Origin: Planctomycetales bacterium 4484_123
Lineage (GTDB): Bacteria; Planctomycetota; Phycisphaerae; SM23-33
NCBI GenBank assembly: GCA_002049885.1
Contig: MVCS01000092.1
Location: 1-6,240 of the forward strand
Direction of reading: 5' to 3'
DNA: 6,240 nucleotides
Part shown: positions 1-6,169 of the stretch, one piece after another
Layout of the letters: every line of letters begins with the position of its first letter
Numbering within the stretch: the stretch's first letter is position 1
Position numbers and translations under genes: made by a program
Notes under the pieces: model-generated
The model's input: the letters and a program-made list of their open reading frames with translations, nothing else
The model's database searches: none
What the model was told of the DNA's origin: nothing

Positions 1-449
1 CCCTCCATGCGGTCGATGGCGAAGACGATGCGGGTGATGGTGGCCCCGGCCTGGGTGAGCGTCTCGGCGGCGGCCAGCGCCGCCCCGGCGGTGGTGCCCA
101 CGTCCTCCACCAGCAGCACGCGTTTGTCCCGCACCGGCGTGCCCTCGATGCGCCTGGCCGTGCCGTGGTCCTTGACCGCCTTGCGGACGATGGCGAAGGG
201 CTTGCCGCAGGCCAGCGCGGTGGCCGCGGCCAGGGCGACCGCCCCCAGCTCCGGCCCGGCGATGACCTCGGCGTCGGCGGCGAACTCGGCCATCCGCCGG
301 CCGAACTCCGCCAGCACGTCCGGAGCGGTCTCGAAGAGGTACTTGTCCAGGTAATATTTGCTTCGCCTGCCGCTGCGGAGCACGAAGTCGCCCTCCAGGT
401 AGGCCACCTCCTTGACCCGCGCAGCCAACTGTTCCTTGGTCATGGCCAT
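1..449 (-). CDS. pyrE: Orotate phosphoribosyltransferase, 3' end cut off by the window edge
   Basis: This enzyme transfers the phosphoribosyl group of PRPP to orotate to give OMP, the fifth step of de novo pyrimidine synthesis, in the cytoplasm. The 149 complete codons present read as a typical PyrE. There is an N-terminal LRSGRRSKYYLDKY segment (residues 24-37), a core PELGAVALA (66-74), the Lys-rich loop RKAVKDHGT (89-97) characteristic of this family, and the PRPP-binding signature VLLVEDVGTTAG (111-122) with its acidic E-D pair. Family members are usually about 170-215 residues, so some 30-50 C-terminal residues lie beyond the left edge. I chose ATG at 449 because GGTGA lies about 5 bases upstream. 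An in-frame GTG at 458, preceded by AAGAAGG, and an in-frame ATG at 443 are alternatives. The gene follows the GH123-like gene on the same strand after a 123-bp gap. Other type I PRTases are possible, but the Lys-loop and N-terminal segment fit orotate enzymes best. Confidence 0.92.
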   Translation of the reverse strand, partial: MAMTKEQLAARVKEVAYLEGDFVLRSGRRSKYYLDKYLFETAPDVLAEFGRRMAEFAADAEVIAGPELGAVALAAATALACGKPFAIVRKAVKDHGTARRIEGTPVRDKRVLLVEDVGTTAGAALAAAETLTQAGATITRIVFAIDRME

Positions 450-500
450 CGTCTTCACCCGGCCGGGGGCCTTCTTCGGGCACTGCCCGTACCACAGTTC

Positions 501-530
501 GCCCCGGCGGTCAACGACCCGCCCCGGCGG
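501..530. repeat. Direct repeat GCCCCGGCGG, two copies 20 bp apart
   Basis: GCCCCGGCGG occurs at 501-510 and again at 521-530, an exact 10-base match with a 20-bp period. The period is close to two helical turns, which would place both copies on one face of the DNA. The composition is so GC-rich that chance is a serious alternative. Confidence 0.4.
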
Positions 531-538
531 GGAGTCGT
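514..538 (-). repeat. GC-rich hairpin downstream of the GH123-like gene
   Basis: ACGAC (514-518) pairs with GTCGT (534-538), and CCCC (522-525) pairs with GGGG (529-532) around a 3-base loop. An internal loop of CCG opposite A interrupts the stem. It sits 35 bases after the stop codon of the GH123-like gene and ahead of pyrE. There is no T-tract after it on the minus strand, so it is not a canonical intrinsic terminator. It could slow or end transcription or protect the 3' end of the upstream transcript. Confidence 0.4.
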
Positions 539-572
539 CGGAAACCGGGCCTCTCCACTCCGCCCTTCCGGG

Positions 573-3224
573 CTATCGCGGTGCGCTCGTCGCGGTCCGC
601 GCCGATTTCGCGGCGACCTCGGCGGCCAGGGCGAAGAGCTGGTCGCTGCGACGCTGGAAGCCGGAGCTGAGGTAGTACAGCCAGTTGATGTCGGCACCGC
701 TGCGGGTCCGCAGCAACGCCCGGATGCGCTCGTCCAATAGGCCCTGTGCCCGGCGGGCGAGCTGGTCGCCCAGTGCCGCCCGGCGTGCCTGGTCGGTCAG
801 GGCTCGCTCGATGAAGACCTTGGCCTCAGCCTCCTGGGAACCCTCGCGGAGCATCTCCAGGCGGACGGTCGCCACGGGCCCGCCGGGGGCGGGGAACAGA
901 ACGTAGGCGGTGGAGTTGGCCAGCGTCAACTGGGCCCAGGAGCTGATGCGGTATCGGCCCAGGAGCGGCCAGAGGCGGTTGTACCGGCCTGGAATCAGGT
1001 TCCAGAAGTCGGCCCCCATGCGGCCCATGCCGTGAATGCCGGCTGAGAGGGCGCCCTCCAGCGCCAGCCGGTACCTCAGTGGCGGGGCCGCGGTGCGAAT
1101 GGTCCCCACGGTGTTGCTGCCGGCGCGAGGGAAGGTGACCCGCAGGAAGGGGCTCTTCCAGCCGTACAGGTGCTTCTGGGCGGGGTCCGGCGCCACCGGC
1201 GCGCCCCAGACGTCGGCGAGGTATCCCACCGGCTGGCCGTGGAGCTTGTATGCCCGGGCGTGCGAGTGCACCACCCAGGGCACATCCGGCGCGACGGCGC
1301 GAAGGTCCTCGACGGCGGCCTTGTTGGGTCGGCTGTCGCCGGCGACGCCGAACATCATCGAGCCCGCCAGGCCGTGCGCAGCCAGGATGCGGCGGACGCC
1401 GGCCACCACCGGCTGCCAGAACTCGCGGACCTCCTGGCTGCCCCAGCGCGGGCCCTCGGCCCCGGTGAGCTTGCCCGTGGCAGGGTCCAGCAGCGTATAG
1501 AGCATGCCGCTGCCTTGGCGCTCGGCATGGCCCAGGTAGCTGCTGCCGGTGTAGGGCTCCCAGATGTACAGGCAGACCACCGGGGGCCTCTTGAGATACC
1601 TGGCCGCAACGGCGACGTACCTCTCCACGATGCTGAAGTCGTGCTTGAACGCTCCGTCGGTCCGGCGGATCCAGCGCACCATGGAGTGCTCGTTGCCCAG
1701 GTGGGTCTGCCTGAGGAGGGGAATGAAGACCACCTTGTCACCGACCTGGCCCAGCAGGCGGAAGGATTGCTCGATCAGCTTCCAGTGCCGCTGGGACCAC
1801 ATCGGGACCTTGTACTTCATGGCCAGGGACTCCGGCGACTGCACCAGCCCCAGGTGACTGGTGAACTCGGCCGGGTCGGGAGCGGTCCAGGCGTGGACCT
1901 TGAGTTTCACCGGCACGGTCAACGGCCTGTGCCCGGCGGCGGCGACCGTCACCGACCCGGCGTACTCGCCGGGGGTGGCGTCCTTGGGAACCCGGACGGT
2001 CAGCCAGATTGGAAGCGTCACGCCTGCCTGGCCCTTGGCCGGCTCGAGCTGCCGGGGCGGGGTTTCAGTCAGGCCCTCGAAGCGCCGCGTCCCGCGCGGG
2101 TAGCGCCCGCCGGTGCCCCACTCCACCACCTGGCCCAGCAGCCCGTAGCGGAGCTTGACAGCGCTGGCCGGGATGGGCCTGCCACGACCGGCGGGCCTCA
2201 ACTCGGTGACCCGGACCTCCAAGCCCTTCACCGGCCCGTCGCAGCCCAGCACGATCTGCCCGCTATGGGTGCCGTTGCGCACGCCGATGATGGAGACGGG
2301 TCTTACCGGCTCGCAGGTCTCGCCGTAGTCGCCACTCTGGACGCTGCACGTTACCGGGTGGTTCCAGAGCTGAAGGCCCGCGGGCCGGGCGACGTTGGGT
2401 ACCACGGTCGAGCTGGCCGGGGCGGTCAGTTCCAGGCCCTCGAAGGCGAGCATGGCCCACCAGCAGTAGTTCTTGGAGTGGCGCACCGGCTTGCCCGTCA
2501 GCAGCACCTCGGCCGTTGGTGCCCGGTGCAGCTCGATGGCCAGCACGTTGACGCCCTTGCGCAGCAGCCTTGCCGGGATGCGGACGCCGGTCAGGTCGCG
2601 CCGGCGCAGGCGGAAGCGGTCGGCGTAGGTCCTGGGGTCGCCGAAGCCACGCCGCAGCACGAAGCCCTCGGGGTTGAGGTAGGCCTCCTTGGGGTAATCC
2701 TCGGCGCAGGTCAGCGGCTGGAGCTCGCCGGCCGGCAAGTGCGACCGGGCCACCTCCCGGCCATTGACGTACACCACCGTCCCGCCGCGGAAACCCAGCG
2801 AAAGCCGCAACTCACCGGCGCGGGCCGGGTCGGCCACCATGAACTTGCCACGCAGGGCCAGCAGCGCGATCTCGCGCGTCCCGGCAGGGACCGGCCCCTT
2901 GAACCGCGGCCAGGTGCTGTCGTCAAAGTCCACTTCGCGCCAGTTCGCCGGCGGCAGCGGGGTGCAGACCGTTGCGGCCTCGACGGACTTCTTCCGGCGT
3001 TGCCAGCCGTACCGACCCCTGCGAACGAAGCAGGCGTCCCGCAACACCAGCTCGCCCGAGGCCAGCCGGACGCGCTCGGAGGCCCAGACCGCATGGCAAC
3101 GCCAGTAGCTGCCGACGTTGAGTATGGTTTTGACCGCCGACGCGGCGCCGGCCTGCTCCCTCTCGGCAGCCGGCATGCAGGCTGCACACACGCCCACCAC
3201 GAACAGTGATACCCGAAGGCCCAT
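573..3224 (-). CDS. Secreted glycoside-hydrolase-123-like protein with N-terminal jelly-roll domain
   Basis: This 883-residue protein is probably exported and carbohydrate-active. Residues 1-20 form a signal peptide (hydrophobic VSLFVVGVCAAC); neither Cys13 nor Cys16 sits in a standard lipobox. Residues ~95-265 look like a galactose-binding jelly roll of the kind seen in GH2 enzymes: NWREVDFDDSTW (94-105), VVYVNGREVA (150-159) and GVNVLAIELH (224-233). Residues ~285-447 resemble the GH123 N-terminal beta domain, with PIWLTVRVPKDATPGEYAGS (405-424). A TIM-barrel-like region follows, with LYIWEPY (552-558) at the place where GH123 enzymes carry their catalytic Asp-Glu; here only Glu556 remains. 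The C-terminal RLEMLREGSQEAEA segment (788-801) is typical of the GH123/DUF4091 group. GH123 itself is known for beta-N-acetylgalactosaminidase activity, but substrate and activity here are unknown. The start is fixed by GAGGAG six bases upstream of the ATG. Confidence 0.82.
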   Translation of the reverse strand: MGLRVSLFVVGVCAACMPAAEREQAGAASAVKTILNVGSYWRCHAVWASERVRLASGELVLRDACFVRRGRYGWQRRKKSVEAATVCTPLPPANWREVDFDDSTWPRFKGPVPAGTREIALLALRGKFMVADPARAGELRLSLGFRGGTVVYVNGREVARSHLPAGELQPLTCAEDYPKEAYLNPEGFVLRRGFGDPRTYADRFRLRRRDLTGVRIPARLLRKGVNVLAIELHRAPTAEVLLTGKPVRHSKNYCWWAMLAFEGLELTAPASSTVVPNVARPAGLQLWNHPVTCSVQSGDYGETCEPVRPVSIIGVRNGTHSGQIVLGCDGPVKGLEVRVTELRPAGRGRPIPASAVKLRYGLLGQVVEWGTGGRYPRGTRRFEGLTETPPRQLEPAKGQAGVTLPIWLTVRVPKDATPGEYAGSVTVAAAGHRPLTVPVKLKVHAWTAPDPAEFTSHLGLVQSPESLAMKYKVPMWSQRHWKLIEQSFRLLGQVGDKVVFIPLLRQTHLGNEHSMVRWIRRTDGAFKHDFSIVERYVAVAARYLKRPPVVCLYIWEPYTGSSYLGHAERQGSGMLYTLLDPATGKLTGAEGPRWGSQEVREFWQPVVAGVRRILAAHGLAGSMMFGVAGDSRPNKAAVEDLRAVAPDVPWVVHSHARAYKLHGQPVGYLADVWGAPVAPDPAQKHLYGWKSPFLRVTFPRAGSNTVGTIRTAAPPLRYRLALEGALSAGIHGMGRMGADFWNLIPGRYNRLWPLLGRYRISSWAQLTLANSTAYVLFPAPGGPVATVRLEMLREGSQEAEAKVFIERALTDQARRAALGDQLARRAQGLLDERIRALLRTRSGADINWLYYLSSGFQRRSDQLFALAAEVAAKSARTATSAPR

Positions 3225-3230
3225 CCATCA

Positions 3231-3236
3231 CTCCTC
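3231..3236 (-). promoter_or_regulatory. Ribosome-binding site of the GH123-like gene
   Basis: GAGGAG lies six bases upstream of the ATG at 3224 and decides the start. A second ATG at 3228 is out of frame and too close to the site. Confidence 0.75.
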
Positions 3237-3303
3237 GCTCACTCCCCCCGACCCATGCCGGACTCGATGCCGGGGCGGTCCCGCCTCCCGCCGGACTTCT
3301 CAA

Positions 3304-3321
3304 CCCGCCACCGACGGCGGG
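3304..3321. repeat. Inverted repeat CCCGCC-N6-GGCGGG
   Basis: CCCGCC (3304-3309) and GGCGGG (3316-3321) are perfect complements around six bases. This could be an operator or a 5' leader hairpin of the GH123-like transcript, since it lies about 80-97 bases upstream of that start. The arms are short and GC-only, so chance is possible. Confidence 0.35.
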
Positions 3322-3393
3322 CGTTCCGGGCGACCTTACATTTCCGGCAGGTCCGTGTCGAGGTCGGGCCGATGCTCACCTGTCCGCCTTGTG

Positions 3394-3420
3394 CCCGGGC
3401 CGGCGGCGAAATCGCCCGGG
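3394..3420. repeat. Inverted repeat CCCGGGC-N13-GCCCGGG upstream of the M48 gene
   Basis: The 7-base arms at 3394-3400 and 3414-3420 are perfectly complementary around a 13-base spacer. The spacer and right arm also contain a nested GGCGA-AA-TCGCC palindrome (3404-3415). It lies just upstream of the -10-like hexamer of the M48 gene, where an operator would be expected. No known regulator consensus is recognised. Confidence 0.4.
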
Positions 3421-3441
3421 GCAGCGGGAACGGGTTTGGCC

Positions 3442-3447
3442 TAAAAT
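3442..3447 (+). promoter_or_regulatory. Possible -10 box of the M48 gene (TAAAAT)
   Basis: TAAAAT differs from the TATAAT consensus at one position and is the most AT-rich hexamer in this intergenic region. It ends nine bases before the ATG at 3457, so transcription would begin about two bases before the start codon or at it. I see no -35 box at 16-18 bp spacing. The TAA is also an in-frame stop for the M48 reading frame, so the coding region cannot extend upstream of it. Confidence 0.35.
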
Positions 3448-3456
3448 GGGCCGATC

Positions 3457-4860
3457 ATGCAGATACTGGTGGTGGCCGGCTTCATCGTGGTGAAGGTGTT
3501 GATGCCGGCGGGCATCTCGGTACCGACATGGGCGCTGGTGGCGGGGGTGGTCTGCTACATGGCCGTCGCCTACGGCTTGACCTGTGCGACCAGGGAGGTG
3601 GGTCTGCGTCGGCTGATGGGTCACCCCGCGGCGGGCCGGCCGGGCAAGCTGCCGGTGCTGATGGCGGCCGGGACGCAGGCATACCTGGTGGTCGGGCTGG
3701 CGGCGTTGATGCTGGCCGGCTGGGGCGGGCTGGTCAGGGCCGTGCCGCAGGTGGGTTCGGCCCCCCTGGTGGGCGAGCTGGTGGCCCTGGGGCCCTTCGT
3801 GGCCGGCCTGCTGCTGCATTGGTGGGGCATCTATCCGCTGGAGCAGGCGCTTCGGCTGCGCTTCGTGCAGGAGATGGCCATGCGGGGCGAGTCGATCCCG
3901 CGGGGCTGGTCGCGGCGGGGGTACGTGGGCTTCCAGGTTCGGCACAGCCTGTTGTTCGTGCTGGTCCCGGTGGGGGCGGTGGTGTTCATTCACGACGTGC
4001 TGGCGCTGTTGCAGCAGGCCGGCGTACTGGGCCAGCCCGCCGCCTGGGCGGCGGGGGCCGTGCTGGGCGGAGGTGTGTTCCTCCTCATCCCCGCGGTGAT
4101 CGTGCGCATCTGGCGGACCCGCCCGCTGCCGGCCGGCCTGCTGCGCGATCGACTGGAGGCCTGCTGTCGCCGCGCGGGCCTGGCCTACCGGGACATCGTG
4201 CTGTGGGAGACCGGCGGGGTGGTGGCCAACGCCGCGGTGATGGGGCTGGTCGGGCCGGTGCGGTACATCCTGCTCTCGGACGTGCTGCTTTCGCACCTGC
4301 CGCTCGAGGGCGTGGAGGCGGTATTCGCCCACGAGGCCGGTCACGTCGCCCACCGGCACATCGCCTACATGGTGGTGTTCACCGTGGGGTTGCTGTCGTT
4401 GTGCTCGGCGGGCGTGGAGGCGGCCGCCGGGTGGCTGGGCCTGCCGGCGGAGCACTTGGCGGTGCAGATTCCCGCCCTGGCGGCGGTGGCGGGGCTGTGG
4501 ACCTGGCTGTTCGGCCTGCTGAGCCGGCAATTCGAGCGCCAGGCGGACGTCTTTGCCGCCGCGGCCTGCACTGCCGAGGCCGGGCGCCCGGGGACGCTGA
4601 CCGCCCGGGGGGTGGAGGTCTTCGGGGAGGCACTGCTGACCATCGGCCGGCTGAATGGCATCTCGCCGACCAAGCGCAATTTCCGACACGGGTCCATCCA
4701 GAGCCGACTCGACTACCTGACCCGGCTGGCCGCCAGGGGCATGGGGCCGGCGGAGGTGGACAGGCAGGTCCAGGCCATCAAACTGGCCCTATGGGCCCTC
4801 CTGGCCGCTGGCCTGGCTGCCCTGGCGGCGGTGGCGGCGACGGGCGGCCAAGGGGGCTGA
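3457..4860 (+). CDS. Multi-pass membrane M48 zinc metallopeptidase
   Basis: This 467-residue protein is an integral membrane endopeptidase of the M48 family (Ste24/HtpX/Oma1 type), which cuts membrane or membrane-proximal proteins, often in quality control or protein maturation. The zinc motif HEAGH (292-296: His292, Glu293, His296) follows the family pattern LLSHLPLEGVEAVFAHEAGH, and Glu360 in SRQFERQAD is the expected third ligand. ANAAVMGLVGPVRYILLSD (257-275) is the conserved strand before it, and KRNFRHGSIQSRLDYL (406-421) matches the downstream M48 segment. Hydrophobic segments lie near residues 3-41 (two), 67-88, 104-124, 163-185, 194-217, 303-318, 332-355 and 442-461. ATG 3457 is the first start after an in-frame TAA at 3442 and has no Shine-Dalgarno. 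The long six-segment N-terminal membrane region recalls Ste24 more than HtpX. The substrate cannot be told, and the neighbours give no hint. Confidence 0.88.
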   Translation: MQILVVAGFIVVKVLMPAGISVPTWALVAGVVCYMAVAYGLTCATREVGLRRLMGHPAAGRPGKLPVLMAAGTQAYLVVGLAALMLAGWGGLVRAVPQVGSAPLVGELVALGPFVAGLLLHWWGIYPLEQALRLRFVQEMAMRGESIPRGWSRRGYVGFQVRHSLLFVLVPVGAVVFIHDVLALLQQAGVLGQPAAWAAGAVLGGGVFLLIPAVIVRIWRTRPLPAGLLRDRLEACCRRAGLAYRDIVLWETGGVVANAAVMGLVGPVRYILLSDVLLSHLPLEGVEAVFAHEAGHVAHRHIAYMVVFTVGLLSLCSAGVEAAAGWLGLPAEHLAVQIPALAAVAGLWTWLFGLLSRQFERQADVFAAAACTAEAGRPGTLTARGVEVFGEALLTIGRLNGISPTKRNFRHGSIQSRLDYLTRLAARGMGPAEVDRQVQAIKLALWALLAAGLAALAAVAATGGQGG

Positions 4861-4876
4861 AGCGGGCCCGACCACT

Positions 4877-4896
4877 TGGCGCAATCGCCGGCGCCA
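4877..4896 (+). repeat. Inverted repeat TGGCGC-N8-GCGCCA after the M48 stop
   Basis: The 6-base arms (4877-4882 and 4891-4896) are perfect complements around AATCGCCG, and lie 16 bases after the M48 stop codon. A second small palindrome, TGCGC-TC-GCGCA, follows at 4905-4916. Without a T-tract this is at most a weak or factor-dependent end of the M48 transcript. Confidence 0.35.
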
Positions 4897-4936
4897 CCAG
4901 ACTGTGCGCTCGCGCAGCGGGGGGGTGAATTCCCTT

Positions 4937-4960
4937 TCCGGCCGTCTTGGCCTCCGGCCG
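4937..4960. repeat. Direct repeat TCCGGCCG, two copies 16 bp apart
   Basis: TCCGGCCG occurs at 4937-4944 and 4953-4960. Each copy contains the palindrome CGGCCG, so the pair can also fold as a 6-bp stem with a 10-base loop. It might be a paired operator in front of the cyclase or part of a terminator for the M48 gene; nothing else supports either. Confidence 0.3.
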
Positions 4961-4994
4961 CTGTGAATCGTACCTTTCAGGTGTAAGAACTGTC

Positions 4995-5023
4995 CGCGGC
5001 GGGCGCCGTGGGCACCCGCCGCG
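4995..5023 (+). promoter_or_regulatory. Strong hairpin in the probable 5' leader of the diguanylate cyclase
   Basis: GCGGCGGGCGCC (4996-5007) pairs with GGCACCCGCCGC (5011-5022) around a GTG loop, with one C-A mismatch. The C-G pair at 4995/5023 adds one more, giving about 12 pairs, nearly all G-C. It ends 14 bases before the ribosome-binding site. It is the longest stem I found in the window. It could restrain ribosome access, act as an upstream terminator or stabilise the mRNA. It does not match a riboswitch I recognise. Confidence 0.5.
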
Positions 5024-5037
5024 AGTCCCTCGCCCAC

Positions 5038-5043
5038 AGGAGG
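5038..5043 (+). promoter_or_regulatory. Ribosome-binding site of the diguanylate cyclase
   Basis: AGGAGG is a perfect Shine-Dalgarno core, with four bases before the ATG at 5048. An in-frame GTG at 5045 is only one base from it, too close for use, so the ATG is the start. Confidence 0.8.
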
Positions 5044-5047
5044 CGTG

Positions 5048-6151
5048 ATGGAAAAGCCTCGCACAGATATCCGGGGGCGGGTGCTGGTCATGGACGAAGA
5101 CCGGGCCCGTTTGGCCCGCCGGTGCGGTCAGTTGACCGCCGCCGGCTGGCAAGTAGTGCCGGCCACGGAGACCGTCGCGGCCCTGGCGGCCGTCCGCGCC
5201 GGGCCGGTGGACCTCGTCCTGCTGTGGGTATCGGCCGACCAGGCCGAGGCCATGGACCTACCCGGGGTGCTGCGGCTGGCGGCCGACGTGCCCCACCTGC
5301 CGGTGGTCATCCTGGCCCCGGCACCGGCGGAAGAGACGCGCTGCCAGTTCCTCGACGGCGGGGCCGACGAGATCGTCCCGGACGAGATCTCCTCCCAGGA
5401 GCTCGCCGCCCGCATGCGCGCCCTGATGCGGGTGAAGGTCCTTCAGGACGAGCTGCGGGCGTCCCGGGCGGCGCTGTCGGCCTCGCTGGCGCGGGAACGC
5501 GGCCTGCTGGCCCAGCTCCGCCGCGACAACGCCCACCTGCTGACCCTGTGCAGCACCGACCCGCTGACCCACCTGTACAACGTCCGCCACTTCGACTCCA
5601 TCCTGGAAAGCGCCTTCAAGATCGCCCGGCGATACGACCGTGACCTCTCGGTGCTGGTGCTGGACCTGGACCACTTCAAGGTGATCAACGACACCCACGG
5701 CCACCCCAGCGGCGACTATGTCCTCAAAGAATTCGCCGTCATCCTCAAGCGCACCGTGCGCGACTCAGACGTGGTGGCACGCACCGGGGGCGAGGAGTTC
5801 AGCATCATCCTGCCGGACGCCACCAGGGACCAGGCGCGCCAGTTCGCGGAGCGCATCCGCCGGGCCGTGCGACGGCGAAAGTTCATCGTGTACGGCCAGG
5901 CCATCCATGTGACCACCTCCATCGGGGCAGCCAGCTACCCCCAGGATGCCGAGATCACCGAGGCACACATGCTGACCTACTTCGCCGACCAGGCCCTGCT
6001 GCGGGCCAAGCAACTGGGCCGGGACCGCCTGGTGTGCTTCGAGGAACTGGAGCCCGCCGAGCGGCACGGCCTGCGCTGGCGATTCCTGGCCGCCGAACCG
6101 GGCCGCCTCGGCCGGCCGGTCCTGCCGGCGGGCACGGACCAGCGACGCTGA
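5048..6151 (+). CDS. PleD-like diguanylate cyclase with a degenerate receiver domain
   Basis: This 367-residue cytoplasmic protein should make c-di-GMP from two GTP. Residues 10-130 have the layout of a response-regulator receiver (RVLVMDEDRA at the start, GGADEIV near the end). However, the phosphoacceptor Asp is Trp60 (VDLVLLW), the conserved Thr/Ser is Ala90 and the conserved Lys is Asp112, so phosphorylation in the usual way is not expected. Residues ~128-167 form a charged helical, probably coiled-coil, linker. The GGDEF domain follows: DPLTHLYN (171-178), metal-binding DLDHFK (206-211), GHPSGD (218-223) and the active-site GGEEF (247-251). The RxxD inhibitory site (Arg238-Asp241) stands five residues before GGEEF, as in PleD, so product inhibition is likely. 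The last ~35 residues are an unconserved Arg- and Pro-rich tail. No sensor kinase gene is visible beside it. Confidence 0.93.
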   Translation: MEKPRTDIRGRVLVMDEDRARLARRCGQLTAAGWQVVPATETVAALAAVRAGPVDLVLLWVSADQAEAMDLPGVLRLAADVPHLPVVILAPAPAEETRCQFLDGGADEIVPDEISSQELAARMRALMRVKVLQDELRASRAALSASLARERGLLAQLRRDNAHLLTLCSTDPLTHLYNVRHFDSILESAFKIARRYDRDLSVLVLDLDHFKVINDTHGHPSGDYVLKEFAVILKRTVRDSDVVARTGGEEFSIILPDATRDQARQFAERIRRAVRRRKFIVYGQAIHVTTSIGAASYPQDAEITEAHMLTYFADQALLRAKQLGRDRLVCFEELEPAERHGLRWRFLAAEPGRLGRPVLPAGTDQRR

Positions 6152-6169
6152 GCCCCGGCCGGAGGGGCT
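6151..6169 (+). terminator. Candidate terminator hairpin overlapping the cyclase stop codon
   Basis: AGCCCC (6151-6156) pairs with GGGGCT (6164-6169) around a 7-base loop, and the first A is the last base of the TGA stop. Only one T follows before CA, so the U-tract of an intrinsic terminator is missing. A smaller hairpin, GTGCC-CAC-GGCAC, lies at 6189-6201. The 6170-6240 tail holds no gene I can support. Confidence 0.4.

Larger units (their letters stand above)
450..572. other. Intergenic gap between the GH123-like gene and pyrE
   Basis: This 123-bp stretch must hold the pyrE ribosome-binding site and, if pyrE is transcribed separately, its promoter. I see no good -35/-10 pair on the minus strand. 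It contains a 10-base direct repeat and a GC-rich hairpin, described separately. No open reading frame here looks coding. Confidence 0.6.
3225..3456. promoter_or_regulatory. Divergent intergenic region between the GH123-like and M48 genes
   Basis: The two flanking genes point away from each other, so promoters for both should lie in these 232 bp. The sequence holds two inverted repeats and one -10-like hexamer in front of the M48 gene, listed separately. For the minus-strand gene I find only a weak AT-richer patch (minus-strand TGTAAGGT near 3334-3341) and no matching -35 box. The window's GC content makes sigma-70-type boxes hard to call by eye. Confidence 0.55.
4861..5047 (+). other. Intergenic region between the M48 and diguanylate cyclase genes
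   Basis: This 187-bp gap contains several short inverted and direct repeats, a strong hairpin and the cyclase ribosome-binding site. A weak promoter guess is TTGGCC (4947-4952) with TACCTT (4971-4976) at 18-bp spacing, matching consensus at four and three positions; I do not rely on it. The gap length and repeats suggest the cyclase has its own transcript. Confidence 0.5.

Noticed and set aside
165..740. Plus-strand frames across pyrE and the following gap
   Set aside because: They run antisense to a clear orotate phosphoribosyltransferase and encode no recognisable protein.
1170..3209. 679-residue plus-strand open frame antisense to the GH123-like gene
   Set aside because: Its product is a low-complexity mix of G, H, P, A, R, Q and L with no domain, signal or family motif, and the minus-strand frame has clear domains and a ribosome-binding site. 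Long antisense frames are expected in DNA this GC-rich.
3376..4689. 437-residue minus-strand frame antisense to the M48 gene
   Set aside because: Its composition is dominated by H, Q, P, R and G with no hydrophobic core pattern and no motif; it is a mirror of the M48 codons.
3255..4928. 557-residue plus-strand frame overlapping the M48 gene
   Set aside because: The product is dominated by G, R, A and P runs with no recognisable motif, while the overlapping frame encodes HEAGH and the rest of the M48 signature.
4947..4976. TTGGCC-N18-TACCTT as a cyclase promoter
   Set aside because: The match to the -10 consensus is only three of six, no better than chance across a gap of this size.
5045..5047. 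GTG as start codon of the diguanylate cyclase
   Set aside because: It is only one base from AGGAGG; the adjacent ATG at 5048 has workable spacing.
573..6151. A single functional system linking the GH123-like protein, the peptidase and the cyclase
   Set aside because: The genes are divergent, separated by 187-232 bp gaps, belong to unrelated families and share no visible regulatory site, so adjacency alone is not enough.
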